Of a stretch of DNA of 64,000 nucleotides, positions 40,922 to 51,141 are shown piece by piece. This DNA is from Clostridia bacterium. GTDB lineage: Bacteria; Bacillota; Clostridia; Christensenellales; Christensenellaceae. The stretch covers positions 1 to 64,000 of the forward strand of contig JAFXKX010000019.1 of assembly GCA_017531505.1 (NCBI GenBank), given 5' to 3'. Below the pieces are notes generated by a model. The model did no database searches. It worked only from the letters and a program-made list of their open reading frames with translations, and had not been told where the DNA came from. The position numbers were made by a program, and so were the translations under genes. Position 1 is the stretch's first letter. The number at the start of each line of letters is the position of its first letter.

Positions 40922-41485
40922 ATGGCAATGAACCATCCCGCATTGACAAAAGCGGAAGATAAAATGAAGAAGTCCATCGTTTCTTTGGAAAACGAATTTG
41001 CGAGCATTCGTGCAGGCAGAGCAAACCCGCAGTTGCTCAATAAAGTAACTGTCAATTACTATGGCACTCAGACCCCTTTGACTCAGGTAGGCAACGTGTC
41101 TGTTCCCGAGCCCCGTATGTTGATGATCTCTTTGTGGGATACCAGCATTCTGAAGGATGTAGAGAAGGCAATTCTGGCATCTGATCTGGGCTTGAACCCC
41201 TCTAACGATGGTAAGGTGATCCGCTTGGTATTCCCCGAGCCCACTGCAGAGCGTCGTCAGGAATTGGTAAAGCAGGCAAGAAAGACCGCAGAAGAAACCA
41301 AAGTTGCGATCCGTAATATCAGAAGAGATGCGGTAGAAACTGTCAGAAAAGCAAAGAAAGACGGCGAGATCACAGAAGACGATCTGGCTCAGTTGGAAAA
41401 ACAGTGCCAGGATGTTACCAACGAATATACCAAAAAGGTTGATGTTGTTCTCAAAGAAAAGGAAAACGAAATTCTGGAGATCTGA
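40922..41485 (+). CDS. frr: Ribosome recycling factor
   Basis: The 187-residue protein has the RRF signature (IRAGRANPQLLNKVTVNYYG early; PEPTAERRQELVK later). It splits post-termination ribosomes together with EF-G. ATG follows AGGAGG. It begins the frr-uppS-cdsA-dxr-rseP-ispG series and shares one base with the next small gene. Confidence 0.97.
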   Translation: MAMNHPALTKAEDKMKKSIVSLENEFASIRAGRANPQLLNKVTVNYYGTQTPLTQVGNVSVPEPRMLMISLWDTSILKDVEKAILASDLGLNPSNDGKVIRLVFPEPTAERRQELVKQARKTAEETKVAIRNIRRDAVETVRKAKKDGEITEDDLAQLEKQCQDVTNEYTKKVDVVLKEKENEILEI

Positions 41486-41694
41486 TGGAAAGAATTTGGC
41501 TTGGGCGGCCTGCTGATGAGGCCGCCCATTCTTTAGTAAAGGCAGGCTATACCGTGCGAATGGTGCCGTATGCAGGTCGCCGTGAGCAGCCGGGGGCAGA
41601 GGATGCGCGGGTGATGCGTTGTCGTATTGAGGGAAATACCGCAGAATTGACCGTATGTAAATTTGTGACGGATGTAATGCGGGATGTGGAGTAA
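41485..41694 (+). CDS. Small protein of unknown function between frr and uppS
   Basis: The 69-residue protein starts on the last base of the frr stop (TGATG) and ends 8 bases before uppS, so it is translated with them. The pattern (LVKAGYTVRMVPYAG, then DARVMRCRIEGNTAELTV) is loosely like small protease-inhibitor (I78) folds, but this is weak. The genomic slot supports a real gene. Confidence 0.65.
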   Translation: MERIWLGRPADEAAHSLVKAGYTVRMVPYAGRREQPGAEDARVMRCRIEGNTAELTVCKFVTDVMRDVE

Positions 41695-41702
41695 GCAGAA
41701 TC

Positions 41703-42431
41703 GTGGACAAACAGAAATTGGAGCAATACGGTCTGGAGGCGGAATTGCTGCCCCGACACATTGCAATGATCATGGACGGAAACGGGCGTTGGGCGAAAAA
41801 AAGATTGATGCCCCGCACATTCGGCCATAAAAAAGGAGTAGAACGTGTAAGAGAGATCGTGAAAACAAGCTCTCTTTTTGGTATACAGGCAATTACTCTG
41901 TATGCATTTTCGACAGAAAACTGGAAGCGCCCGGCTGAGGAAGTCAATGTACTGATGTCGCTGCTGGCCCAGTACCTGCAGAGTGAGATCGATGATCTGG
42001 ATCGCAACGGTGTGCGATTCCGTATGATCGGTGACCGCAGCGGACTTTCGACACAGCTGCAGCAGTTGATCGAAAATGCAGAACGTCAAACCGAAAACAA
42101 TACCGGTCTGATACTGACGGTAGCGATCAATTACGGCGGTCAGGCAGAGATCGAACAGGCTGCTGTAGCAATGGCAAAAGATGCAGCTGAGGGTAAATGT
42201 GTTCCCAGTGCAGAAGAATTCAAAAAGAGACTGTATACCAACGGACTGCCGCCGGTGGATTATTTGATCCGTACCAGCGGTGAACTGAGAATCAGTAATT
42301 TTTTGCTGTATCAGGCAGCGTATGCAGAGTTGTATTTTACGGAAGTGTATTGGCCGGATTTTGACGAGAGTCAATATGCACAGGCTTTGCGGGCATATAC
42401 CGCGAGAAACAGACGATACGGAGGAGTATAA
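41703..42431 (+). CDS. uppS: Isoprenyl transferase (undecaprenyl diphosphate synthase)
   Basis: The 242-residue cis-prenyltransferase has HIAMIMDGNGRWAKKR near the N-terminus (catalytic Asp), the FSTENWKRP motif and the C-terminal DYLIRTSGELRISNFLLYQ region. It makes the C55 lipid carrier for cell-wall synthesis. GTG start with GGAG about 11 bases upstream. It is followed by cdsA after 2 bases. Confidence 0.96.
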   Translation: MDKQKLEQYGLEAELLPRHIAMIMDGNGRWAKKRLMPRTFGHKKGVERVREIVKTSSLFGIQAITLYAFSTENWKRPAEEVNVLMSLLAQYLQSEIDDLDRNGVRFRMIGDRSGLSTQLQQLIENAERQTENNTGLILTVAINYGGQAEIEQAAVAMAKDAAEGKCVPSAEEFKKRLYTNGLPPVDYLIRTSGELRISNFLLYQAAYAELYFTEVYWPDFDESQYAQALRAYTARNRRYGGV

Positions 42432-42433
42432 TC

Positions 42434-43234
42434 ATGCTGAAAAGAATTCTTTCCGGCGCAGTGATCGTTGCAGTAGTAGCTGCTTTTCTGGCGCTGCAGG
42501 GCGTTTATCTGAAAGTGGGTGTGGCGCTGATCGGGCTGATCTGTCAGTACGAGATGCTGCAGACCATTAAGAATGGCGGGACAAAGACGATGGATATCCC
42601 GGTGTACATTTTTACATTGGCATTGTTCCCGGCATACTATTTCCTGGGGTCTAACGGTGTGTTGGTGGTATATGCATTGACGCTGATGAGTCTGTTCATG
42701 TTGAGAACGCTGAACGACAAATATGATTATCACAGTGTGGCATATAGTGCTCTTTCCATGTTGTATCCGCAGCTGTTCATGGTGTTCTTCTATCAGATCG
42801 TATGTGTAGAAGATGCGCATATATCGCTGATGATGATCTTGTTCAGCATCGTAGCAGCATCCTTCAGTGATACGTTTGCATATTTTACCGGCAGATTTTT
42901 CGGTAAGAACAAACTGTGCCCTGCTATCAGCCCCAATAAGACGGTGGAAGGTGCTATCGGCGGTCTGATCGGCGGTACGGTAGGTACCGGTCTGGTCGCA
43001 TTGATTTTTGGCGAAACGGTTGTACCGTTGTATGTATATTTCATCTTCGGCATGCTGTTGGCTGCGCTTTCTCAATTTGGCGATCTGGCATCTTCTTTGA
43101 CCAAGCGTTTCTTTGGTGTTAAGGATTTTGGCAAATTAATTCCCGGACACGGCGGGATTTTGGACAGAGTGTGCAGCATCATTTTTGTACTGCCTGTAAC
43201 ACTGTTGTTCTTTGTGCTGTTCTACGGAGTATAA
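42434..43234 (+). CDS. cdsA: Phosphatidate cytidylyltransferase
   Basis: The 266-residue multi-helix membrane enzyme has SDTFAYFTGRFFGKNKLCP and the C-terminal CDS signature KRFFGVKDFGKLIPGHGG...DRVC. It converts phosphatidic acid and CTP to CDP-diacylglycerol. The last signature Asp (DRxD) is replaced by Cys here, which is unusual. ATG follows GGAGG. Confidence 0.93.
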   Translation: MLKRILSGAVIVAVVAAFLALQGVYLKVGVALIGLICQYEMLQTIKNGGTKTMDIPVYIFTLALFPAYYFLGSNGVLVVYALTLMSLFMLRTLNDKYDYHSVAYSALSMLYPQLFMVFFYQIVCVEDAHISLMMILFSIVAASFSDTFAYFTGRFFGKNKLCPAISPNKTVEGAIGGLIGGTVGTGLVALIFGETVVPLYVYFIFGMLLAALSQFGDLASSLTKRFFGVKDFGKLIPGHGGILDRVCSIIFVLPVTLLFFVLFYGV

Positions 43235-43245
43235 GGAGATAACCA

Positions 43246-44400
43246 TTGGCATTGAAAAAAGTGGTGATCCTGGGTTCTACCGGTTCTATCGGTACCAATA
43301 CCCTGCAGGTATTGGAGGATATGCAGGATCAATATGAAATTTATGGTCTGGCTGCCAACAGCAGTGTGGAACAGCTGTTGGCCCAGGCACAAATGTATCA
43401 TCCCGCCGTTTTGGCGCTGACTGATGAAAAGGCAGCCAAAGCGCTGCGGGATTGTGGTCGTTTTCAGGGAAAAGTGCTGCAGGGTGAGCAGGCACTGGTG
43501 GAGATCTGTCAGGATGCAGATCTGGTGGTGCTGAGTGTTGTAGGCGTTTCGGGATTGAAACCCTTCGTGTACTGTTTGGAGCATGGTATTACGGTGGCTT
43601 TGGCGACAAAAGAAGCCATGGTATATGGCGGACGTCTGGCGCGTGATCTGATGGATAAAACGGGAACGACCGTTTTGCCGCTGGACAGTGAGATCTCTGC
43701 GATTTTCCAGAGCCTGCAGGGCAATAAGAAGGAGCAAATACAGGAGATATTGCTGACAGCTTCGGGTGGTCCGTTCAGGACATGGCCGTTGGAACAGATA
43801 AAGACGGCTACATTGGCACAGGCTCTGAAACATCCCAACTGGAGTATGGGCGCAAAAATCACGATCGACAGTGCTTCTATGGCGAATAAAGGGCTGGAGA
43901 TCATTGAAACGCGCTGGATGTTTGATATCGATCCGGATAAGATCACCGTAGTGGTGCATCCGGAAAGCATCGTGCATTCTGCCGTACGCTTTGCCGACGG
44001 CTCTGTCATGGCACAGTTAGGCGCAACAGATATGCGTCTGCCCATTGCCTATGCACTGAGATATCCCGAGCGTGTACCCAATTGCGGCAGACAGCTGGAT
44101 CTCTTTGAGATCGGAGCACTGCATTTTGAAAGACCCGATTATGAAAAATTCCCATGTCTGCGGTTGGCAAAACAGGCAGTGACACAGGGATCGGCTATGC
44201 AGATGGTATATAATGCGGCCAACGATGCCGCTGTAGCCATGTTCCGCAGCGGACAGATCGGTTTCTGGCAGATCAGTCAGGTGATCGAGGAAGCATTGCA
44301 AAGCTTTGCCGGGACAAAGGTACATTCTTTTGAGGAGATATACGCAATGGACGGACAGATCCGTGCATTTGCCGCAGAGGTTGCAGGACGGTTTGTATAA
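43246..44400 (+). CDS. dxr: 1-deoxy-D-xylulose 5-phosphate reductoisomerase
   Basis: The 384-residue enzyme has the NADPH motif GSTGSIGTNTL, LPLDSEISAIFQ (metal-binding acidic residues) and SWSMG-like NWSMGAKITIDSA. It is the second step of the MEP isoprenoid pathway. TTG at 43246 has AAGGAG 7 bases upstream. With ispG nearby it shows MEP-pathway isoprenoid supply, consistent with uppS. Confidence 0.96.
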   Translation: MALKKVVILGSTGSIGTNTLQVLEDMQDQYEIYGLAANSSVEQLLAQAQMYHPAVLALTDEKAAKALRDCGRFQGKVLQGEQALVEICQDADLVVLSVVGVSGLKPFVYCLEHGITVALATKEAMVYGGRLARDLMDKTGTTVLPLDSEISAIFQSLQGNKKEQIQEILLTASGGPFRTWPLEQIKTATLAQALKHPNWSMGAKITIDSASMANKGLEIIETRWMFDIDPDKITVVVHPESIVHSAVRFADGSVMAQLGATDMRLPIAYALRYPERVPNCGRQLDLFEIGALHFERPDYEKFPCLRLAKQAVTQGSAMQMVYNAANDAAVAMFRSGQIGFWQISQVIEEALQSFAGTKVHSFEEIYAMDGQIRAFAAEVAGRFV

Positions 44401-44511
44401 TACATTTCGCCAGATTTCGGTAAAATTTTTATGAAGTCTGCAGGATGGTGCATTTCAGGCTTGTTTTTTCGCGTATAATATTCCTGATCCTGATAGATCG
44501 GAGGAAAAACT

Positions 44512-45552
44512 TTGGAAGTTTTCAATACAATTTTAACAGTGATATACGGACTGCTCATGCTGACTTTGCTGGTCGTGATTCATGAGGGCGGACATTTCTT
44601 TGTAGGAAAATCCTGCGATATCCGTATCGATGAATTCTCAGTAGGGTTTGGTCCCAAATTGCTGCATAAAGAAAAGAACGGTATATGCTATTCGGTACGG
44701 GCTTTACCCTTGGGCGGGTTTGTGCAATTTTATGGCGAAGACGAAGAAGTGGATGCGGACTATGAGCCCAGAGCGTTCAATAATCGCCCGATCTGGCAGC
44801 GTGCGCTGACGATTGCGGCAGGCCCGGCGATGAATATTCTGTTTGCGCTTCTGCTGACAGTAGGTATTTTGGTGGGGTATGGTGACTATGTGCCGCAGAT
44901 CATAGAGGTACAGGAGGGTATGCCTGCCTACGAGGCGGGGCTGCAGCCGGGTGACCGCATTGTAATGGTACAGGGTAAACACATTGACTTCAGCATGGAA
45001 CTGGATCTCAGCGCGATCCGGACGGAAGATACAGTAGCGATCGGTGTAGAGCGGGAAGGCGAATATCACGAATATCTGCTGCAGCCGATTGTGGATGAAG
45101 AAACGGGCGACAGAGTGGTGGGATTGACCTATTCCGCTGCGGTCATACAGAAATTCGGGTTCTTTGAAGCGATCGGTCTGAGTTTCAAATGGTTGTGGCT
45201 GATCGTCAAAGAAATGTTTGCCGCACTTGGCGGAGCGCTGTTTGGCGGTGCAGGTCTATCGCAGCTGTCCGGACCGGTGGGGACGATTGCCGTTGTAGGG
45301 GAATCGGTACGCTATGGTTTTGAGACGATCCTGCGCATCGCAGCATTGCTGTCCATCAATCTGGGCATTATGAATATTTTGCCGTTTCCGGCTTTGGATG
45401 GTGGCAGACTGGTCATGCTGGGTATCGAAAAAATAAAAGGCAGCCCTGTAAATCGTAAGGTGGAAGGATACATCAATCTGATCGGTTTCGGATTGTTGTT
45501 GGTACTGATGGTGGTATTGACCTATCAGGATATTATCAGATTATTCACATAA
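44512..45552 (+). CDS. rseP: Site-2 protease family RIP metalloprotease RseP
   Basis: The 346-residue membrane protease has HEGGH (24-28) in the first helix, a PDZ domain (about 110-175; AGLQPGDRIVMV) and NILPFPALDGGRL in the last part, giving the third metal ligand. It cleaves proteins within the membrane, often anti-sigma factors or signal remnants. TTG at 44512 follows GGAGG. A TATAAT (44474-44479) 32 bases upstream suggests its own promoter. Confidence 0.94.
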   Translation: MEVFNTILTVIYGLLMLTLLVVIHEGGHFFVGKSCDIRIDEFSVGFGPKLLHKEKNGICYSVRALPLGGFVQFYGEDEEVDADYEPRAFNNRPIWQRALTIAAGPAMNILFALLLTVGILVGYGDYVPQIIEVQEGMPAYEAGLQPGDRIVMVQGKHIDFSMELDLSAIRTEDTVAIGVEREGEYHEYLLQPIVDEETGDRVVGLTYSAAVIQKFGFFEAIGLSFKWLWLIVKEMFAALGGALFGGAGLSQLSGPVGTIAVVGESVRYGFETILRIAALLSINLGIMNILPFPALDGGRLVMLGIEKIKGSPVNRKVEGYINLIGFGLLLVLMVVLTYQDIIRLFT

Positions 45553-45572
45553 CGGGAAAGTTGCAGAAGAAA

Positions 45573-46610
45573 ATGATGAAACGAACGGTAACAGTCGGCA
45601 ATGTTCTCCTGGGTGGAGATCAGCCGGTACGTATACAATCTATGACCAATACGGATACAGCGGATGTAGAGGCAACTGCAGCCCAGATCAATGCACTGGC
45701 GGCAGCAGGCTGTGAGATCATCCGTGTGGCAGCATATGACGTACACAGCGCACAAAGTATTGCAAAAATCAAGCAAAAGTGCAGTATCCCGATTGTGGCC
45801 GATGTACATTTTGATCATAAGATCGCCATTGCGGCTATTGAAGCGGGCGCAGATAAAGTGCGTATCAACCCCGGTAATATCGGTAGCGAGGACAGGATCC
45901 GGATGGTTGCCGATGCGGCAAAGATGCATGGGATCCCGATCCGTGTAGGCGCCAATTCGGGGTCGCTCGGTAAGGCATACCGTGGAATGGACAAGAGTGA
46001 AGCGCTGGTACAGAGTGCGCTGGAAAATATACGGATACTGGAGAAGATCGGATTTGAGGATATTGTGATCGCTCTGAAAGCATCCGATGTAGCGGCCAGC
46101 GTACGGGCATACCGCAAAATGGATGCTTTGACCGATTATCCGCTGCATTTGGGTATTACCGAAGCAGGTGCCTATGAGAGTTCGATTGTAAAATCTGCAA
46201 TGGGCATCGGAGCGCTGCTGCTGGATGGCATCGGAGATACGCTGCGGGTATCTATTACGGGCGATCCGGTGCAGGAGATCCGGGCTGCGAAAGAGATTTT
46301 GCAGTGTGCCGGACGCCGCACTTTTTCACCGGAACTGATCGCTTGCCCGACTTGCGGTCGTACCCGCATTGATCTGGAAGCATTGTATCATCAGGTAAAA
46401 GCATTAACGCAGGATATCCCGCAGTATCTGAAGATCGCGGTGATGGGATGCGTTGTAAACGGCCCCGGAGAAGCCCGTGATGCGGATATCGGTATTGCAG
46501 GCGGAGAAGGATTTGGCCTGATCTTTAAGAAGGGTGTGCCTGTGGCAAAGGTGCCGGAGGCAGAATTGATCCCGGTATTTGAAAAGGAATTGAAAGAACT
46601 TTTGCAGTAA
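45573..46610 (+). CDS. ispG: 4-hydroxy-3-methylbut-2-en-1-yl diphosphate synthase (flavodoxin)
   Basis: The approximately 345-residue Fe-S enzyme has IQSMTNTDTADV, VADVHFDHKIA and RINPGNIG. Its 4Fe-4S cysteines are in CPTCGR and CVVNGPGEA. It carries out the penultimate MEP-pathway step. ATG at 45573 is the likely start (a second ATG follows directly); a TTG at 45561 has poor SD spacing. Confidence 0.95.
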   Translation: MMKRTVTVGNVLLGGDQPVRIQSMTNTDTADVEATAAQINALAAAGCEIIRVAAYDVHSAQSIAKIKQKCSIPIVADVHFDHKIAIAAIEAGADKVRINPGNIGSEDRIRMVADAAKMHGIPIRVGANSGSLGKAYRGMDKSEALVQSALENIRILEKIGFEDIVIALKASDVAASVRAYRKMDALTDYPLHLGITEAGAYESSIVKSAMGIGALLLDGIGDTLRVSITGDPVQEIRAAKEILQCAGRRTFSPELIACPTCGRTRIDLEALYHQVKALTQDIPQYLKIAVMGCVVNGPGEARDADIGIAGGEGFGLIFKKGVPVAKVPEAELIPVFEKELKELLQ

Positions 46611-46637
46611 ACCGAAAGTTTCGTACGGAGGTTATCA

Positions 46638-49600
46638 GTGGAACGGGTGACAGAATATCGGCAGAATGGAATGCCTGCACTGGAGTTCAGTGCTGCGCAG
46701 GTGCGCAGTGATCTCTGCTCTTTTTTGGACGGAGCAGGCAAGACTGCACACATTACATTGGAAAGAATGGCGTATAGCCGCGGACGCGGACGCTATATGC
46801 TCTTTTTGCATGCCGATAAATTGCTGACCATGGAGCAATTGATCCGTTTCAAAAAGCGTATGTTGTCCAAAGTGCCGGAATTGACACAATTTTTGATCGT
46901 AGTACGTCAGCCTGGTGAGCAACTGTTGGAAAATCCTAAATTGCTGGAACAACTGCTGCAGGCCTTTATGGTCAGCGAGGAACCTTCGCTGGTACCTTTT
47001 ATCAAAGAATCGCGTATTACCATGGAAGGGAATGCGCTCACGATAGCATTTGCACGGGATTTGGGACCCGGTTTGGCGGAGCGTCTGGGGATGGCAGATC
47101 GGATCCATTTATTTTTGAAGGATAACTATGGGTTTGATCTGTATGTAAAACAGTTTATTTGTGCAGAGAATATTGTAAGAGTAGAAGAAAATGACGGCGA
47201 ACTGACGACTGTTTTTGACAGTCAGATGCAGCCGGCACCTGTTCTCCGCGAAAAAGCAACAGTACCGAAGGAGACACCGCCGTGGGAATCCCAGCCTTCT
47301 GCACCCAAACCTGCTCCAAAGCAGGAAAGGGCACAAAAGCGAAACTATGGCAGGAACCGTATGGACGGTGAAAATACCAAGATCATTGATTTGACACCGG
47401 ATGAAACAGCGATCATTCAGGGTGAAGTTATTTCGGTGGAGGAGAAGGTAACAAAAGACGGAAAAAGTACGATTTTCTCTATGGCAGTCACAGATCTTTC
47501 TTCGACTGTGCGCTGCCGTCGTTTTTATAAAAAAGCAGGCGAAGAATTTACTGCGCCGGCAAAGAAGGGCGATTACATCCGTGTAAAAGGCGTATATGCC
47601 TACAATACTTACAGCAGGGAGTATATGCTCAATTTCACAGACGTGCAAATGCTGGAAAAGCCGCCGGCACGTATGGATAATGCACCGCGTAAACGTGTAG
47701 AACTGCACCTGCATACCAATATGAGTGCGCAGGATGGTATGGCAGATCCCAAAAAGTATATTGCACAGGCAGCAAAATGGGGGCATAAGGCGATCGCCAT
47801 TACGGACCACGGCGTTGTACAGGCATTCCCCTTTGCGGCAAATGCAGGTAAAGATGAAGGCATCAAAGTCATTTTCGGCATGGAAGCCTATATGGTAGAT
47901 ACCTCCCGCAAAGTGTACGAGGGGCAGGATCATTTGTTTACCGACGAACTGGTGGTATTTGATATTGAAACCACGGGCCTTTCCAAAGATTTGTGTGAGA
48001 TCATTGAGATCGGTGCGGTACGCGTGGCCGATGGTAAGGTGCTGGATCGGTTCCAGTCTTTTGCAAAACCTAAGAGCCCGATCCCGTATGATATTACAAA
48101 ACTGACCGGCATCACCCAGAGTATGGTGGAGGATGCACCGGATATCGAGACGGTGATCCGCGATTTCTGGGCGTTTGCGGGGGATACCTGTCTGGTGGCA
48201 CACAATGCGGAGTTTGATACCGGATTTGTGTTCAAAAAATCAAGAGAAATGGGGATCGAGGTCTGCAGCGATGTATTGGATACATTGATGCTGGCACGGG
48301 TACATTTGAAAGAGATGCGTTCCCGCAGTCTGGACAAGTTGGCGGCGCTCTACAATGTGCCGCTCAAACATCACCGTGCGGTCAACGATGCGGAAGCTAC
48401 CGCACAGGTCATGTACGGTATGTTTGCAGAGATCGCAGAGAAGGGCTATACCAGATTTTCGGAACTCAATCATTTGTCGGATTCGGAAGCGTTGGTCAAG
48501 AGTGCGCAGAAGCCGAATCACTTTATTATTCTGTGTAAAAACCAGACCGGTCTGGTCAATTTGTATAAACTGGTTTCTTTGGGGCATCTGAAGTACTTCA
48601 AAGGTCGCCCCAGAATACCCAAGAGTGAATTGATTCGTCACAGAGAAGGGTTGATTTTCGGATCTGCGTGCGAACAGGGCGATGTATACCGTGCCGTGCT
48701 CAACGGGGAGCCGGACAGCCGTCAGGAAGAATTGGCAAAATTCTATGACTATCTGGAGATACAGCCGCACGGCAACAATGAATTTATGATCCGTAACGGG
48801 GTCGTGGCAGATGCCGAAGCATTGTCTGCCATCAATCGTAAGATCTATGCGTTAGGCAAAAAACTGAATATCCCCGTTGTGGCGACCGGCGACGTGCACT
48901 TCCTCAATCCGGAGGATGAATACTACCGCCGTATCGTCATGGAGACTTCCGGTTTTAAGGATGCCGATAATCAGGCACCGCTGTATTTCAAAACAACTGA
49001 AGAGATGCTGCAGGAATTTGCATACCTTGGACCGCAGGTGGCAGAAGAGGTGGTTATTGACAACCCCAATGCCATTGCAGATATGATCGGGAGTATCGAA
49101 TTGTTCCCGGGAGAGACGGCCATGCCGGTCGTTGATCACGCAGATGACGAGATCCGGGAAGCTGCTTTGAAAACGGTCAAAGAATTGTATGGCGATCCTA
49201 TGCCGGATAATATTGAGAAGCGTTTGTTCAAGGAACTGAACAACATTATCAATAACGGATTCGGTGTGTTGTACTGGGCTGCTATGAAACTGGTTACCAA
49301 GTCTATGAGCGACGGTTATCTGGTAGGTTCCCGTGGTTCGGTAGGTTCCTCGTTTGCGGCATTTGCCATGGGTATTACCGAGGTAAACCCCTTGGCACCC
49401 CATTATCGTTGCCCCAAGTGTAAACATTCGGATTTTAATATCGATAAAAAGTATGCTTGCGGTCCGGATATGCCGCCGGGGGTTTGTCCCCATTGCGGTA
49501 CGGATTATGTGGCGGACGGATTTGATATTCCCTTTGAAGTATTCCTTGGGTTGAATGCAGAAAAGGTACCGGATATTGACCTGAACTTTTCAGGAGAATA

Positions 49601-51026
49601 CCGCCCCCGGGCAAACAAATATGTAGAAGAATTGTTTGGATCGGAATATGTATTCCGGGCAGGCACGATCAGTGCGATCAAAGACAACATTGCCAAAGGC
49701 CTTGTACGTAAGTATATGGAAATGCACGAGCGTACGCCTTCCGAAGCGGAGATCGAGCGTCTGGCGATGGGCATCAGCGGCGTCAAAAAGACGACCGGTC
49801 AGCACCCGGGCGGGTTGGTTATCGTGCCCCGCGGTCATGAGATCTATGAATATACGCCGATCCAGAAACCGGCCGATAAAGAAGCGGTGGATACCGTTAC
49901 CACGCACTTTGACTTTAACTCCATGCATGATATTCTGATCAAGCTGGATATACTCGGTCACGATAATCCGACGATCATCCGTATTCTGCAGGATATGACA
50001 GGCGTGGAACCGTTGGGCATTAATGTGGCAGACGAAAAGGTCATGTCACTGTTCCTGGGGACCGAAGCTCTGGGGATTACTGCAGAACAACTGAACGGTA
50101 TTGATTTGGGTGTGCTGGGGATCCCTGAGTTTGGTACGCACAATACCATGCGTGTACTGAAACAGACCAAACCCAAAACCGTAGCGGAACTGATCCGTAT
50201 TTCCGGCCTGACCCATGGCACGGACGTATGGGGCGGCAATGCGGAGGAGTTGATCAAATCCGGAACGACTACTCTGACCGGCTGTATCTGTACCCGTGAC
50301 GATATTATGCTGTCGTTGGTAGATTACGGTGTGGATCATCAGATGGCATTCTTTATCATGGAGAGTGTGCGTAAAGGCAAGTGGGCTAAGAAAAAGGAAA
50401 AGAAACAGGAAGAGTGGGAAGCCGCAATGCGGGAGGTAAATGTACCCGAATGGTTTATCGGCTCTTGCCGTAAGATCCAGTATATGTTCCCCAAAGCCCA
50501 CGCAGTGGCTTATGTATTGATGGCATTGCGTATCGCATACTTCAAAGTGTATTATCCCAAGGAGTTTTACGCGGCAATGTTTACGATCAAAGCGGCGACC
50601 TTTGATGCGAAAACCATTTTGCAGGGCATTCCTGCGGTAGAAGCGGAATTGCGGCGTATCAATGAACTTGGTATGAAAGCCACCAAGACAGAGTCGGATA
50701 CCGGCGTAACGCTGGAACTGGCATTGGAGATGCTGCAGCGCGGCATCAAAATTCTGCCGCCCGATCTTAAAAAGAGCAAAGCAAAACACTTTACCGTAGA
50801 AGAGGACTATGTACGTATGCCGTTTGTGGCATTGCCCAGCCTTGGCGAAAAGGCAGCGGAACTGCTGGAAGAAAAACGGGATGTCATGGAATTCTGCTCT
50901 ATTGAGGAGATCAAGAAGGAATGCAAGATATCGCAGAGCGTGCTGGATGTTATGCGGGAGATGGGAAGCCTCGGCGACCTGCCGGCAAAGGCACAGCTCA
51001 GCATCTTTGATGCATTCGGAATGTAA
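46638..51026 (+). CDS. polC: DNA polymerase III PolC (Gram-positive type alpha subunit)
   Basis: The 1462-residue replicative polymerase has an OB-fold region (about 255-345), a PHP domain (HLHTNMS, from about 356) and a proofreading exonuclease (FDIETTGLS, about 440). A zinc-binding insertion (CPKCKHSD...CPHCG, about 925-955) and the catalytic PDIDLNFSGEYR (about 978) follow. It is slightly longer than Bacillus PolC (1437). GTG at 46638 follows CGGAGG. Confidence 0.98.
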   Translation: MERVTEYRQNGMPALEFSAAQVRSDLCSFLDGAGKTAHITLERMAYSRGRGRYMLFLHADKLLTMEQLIRFKKRMLSKVPELTQFLIVVRQPGEQLLENPKLLEQLLQAFMVSEEPSLVPFIKESRITMEGNALTIAFARDLGPGLAERLGMADRIHLFLKDNYGFDLYVKQFICAENIVRVEENDGELTTVFDSQMQPAPVLREKATVPKETPPWESQPSAPKPAPKQERAQKRNYGRNRMDGENTKIIDLTPDETAIIQGEVISVEEKVTKDGKSTIFSMAVTDLSSTVRCRRFYKKAGEEFTAPAKKGDYIRVKGVYAYNTYSREYMLNFTDVQMLEKPPARMDNAPRKRVELHLHTNMSAQDGMADPKKYIAQAAKWGHKAIAITDHGVVQAFPFAANAGKDEGIKVIFGMEAYMVDTSRKVYEGQDHLFTDELVVFDIETTGLSKDLCEIIEIGAVRVADGKVLDRFQSFAKPKSPIPYDITKLTGITQSMVEDAPDIETVIRDFWAFAGDTCLVAHNAEFDTGFVFKKSREMGIEVCSDVLDTLMLARVHLKEMRSRSLDKLAALYNVPLKHHRAVNDAEATAQVMYGMFAEIAEKGYTRFSELNHLSDSEALVKSAQKPNHFIILCKNQTGLVNLYKLVSLGHLKYFKGRPRIPKSELIRHREGLIFGSACEQGDVYRAVLNGEPDSRQEELAKFYDYLEIQPHGNNEFMIRNGVVADAEALSAINRKIYALGKKLNIPVVATGDVHFLNPEDEYYRRIVMETSGFKDADNQAPLYFKTTEEMLQEFAYLGPQVAEEVVIDNPNAIADMIGSIELFPGETAMPVVDHADDEIREAALKTVKELYGDPMPDNIEKRLFKELNNIINNGFGVLYWAAMKLVTKSMSDGYLVGSRGSVGSSFAAFAMGITEVNPLAPHYRCPKCKHSDFNIDKKYACGPDMPPGVCPHCGTDYVADGFDIPFEVFLGLNAEKVPDIDLNFSGEYRPRANKYVEELFGSEYVFRAGTISAIKDNIAKGLVRKYMEMHERTPSEAEIERLAMGISGVKKTTGQHPGGLVIVPRGHEIYEYTPIQKPADKEAVDTVTTHFDFNSMHDILIKLDILGHDNPTIIRILQDMTGVEPLGINVADEKVMSLFLGTEALGITAEQLNGIDLGVLGIPEFGTHNTMRVLKQTKPKTVAELIRISGLTHGTDVWGGNAEELIKSGTTTLTGCICTRDDIMLSLVDYGVDHQMAFFIMESVRKGKWAKKKEKKQEEWEAAMREVNVPEWFIGSCRKIQYMFPKAHAVAYVLMALRIAYFKVYYPKEFYAAMFTIKAATFDAKTILQGIPAVEAELRRINELGMKATKTESDTGVTLELALEMLQRGIKILPPDLKKSKAKHFTVEEDYVRMPFVALPSLGEKAAELLEEKRDVMEFCSIEEIKKECKISQSVLDVMREMGSLGDLPAKAQLSIFDAFGM

Positions 51027-51051
51027 TTAAACGCCGGATTTATCAGTTTTA

Positions 51052-51080
51052 TTGACTATTGTCCGGCGAGGCTTTATAAT
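51052..51080 (+). promoter_or_regulatory. Promoter of secDF
   Basis: TTGACT (51052-51057), a 17-base spacer and TATAAT (51075-51080). The inverted repeat CGCCGGA (51032-51038) / TCCGGCG (51062-51068) encloses the -35. Confidence 0.82.
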
Positions 51081-51141
51081 GGTATAGTTAGAAAAACTAT
51101 CAGTCCAAGTGCTCAGGCACAAGGTACCGGAGGAATTTTAT

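Noticed and set aside
51081-51128. Three-way-junction riboswitch in the secDF leader (GGTA...TACC with two hairpins)
   Set aside because: The closing strand GGTA lies upstream of the predicted transcription start, so the fold could not form in the mRNA.
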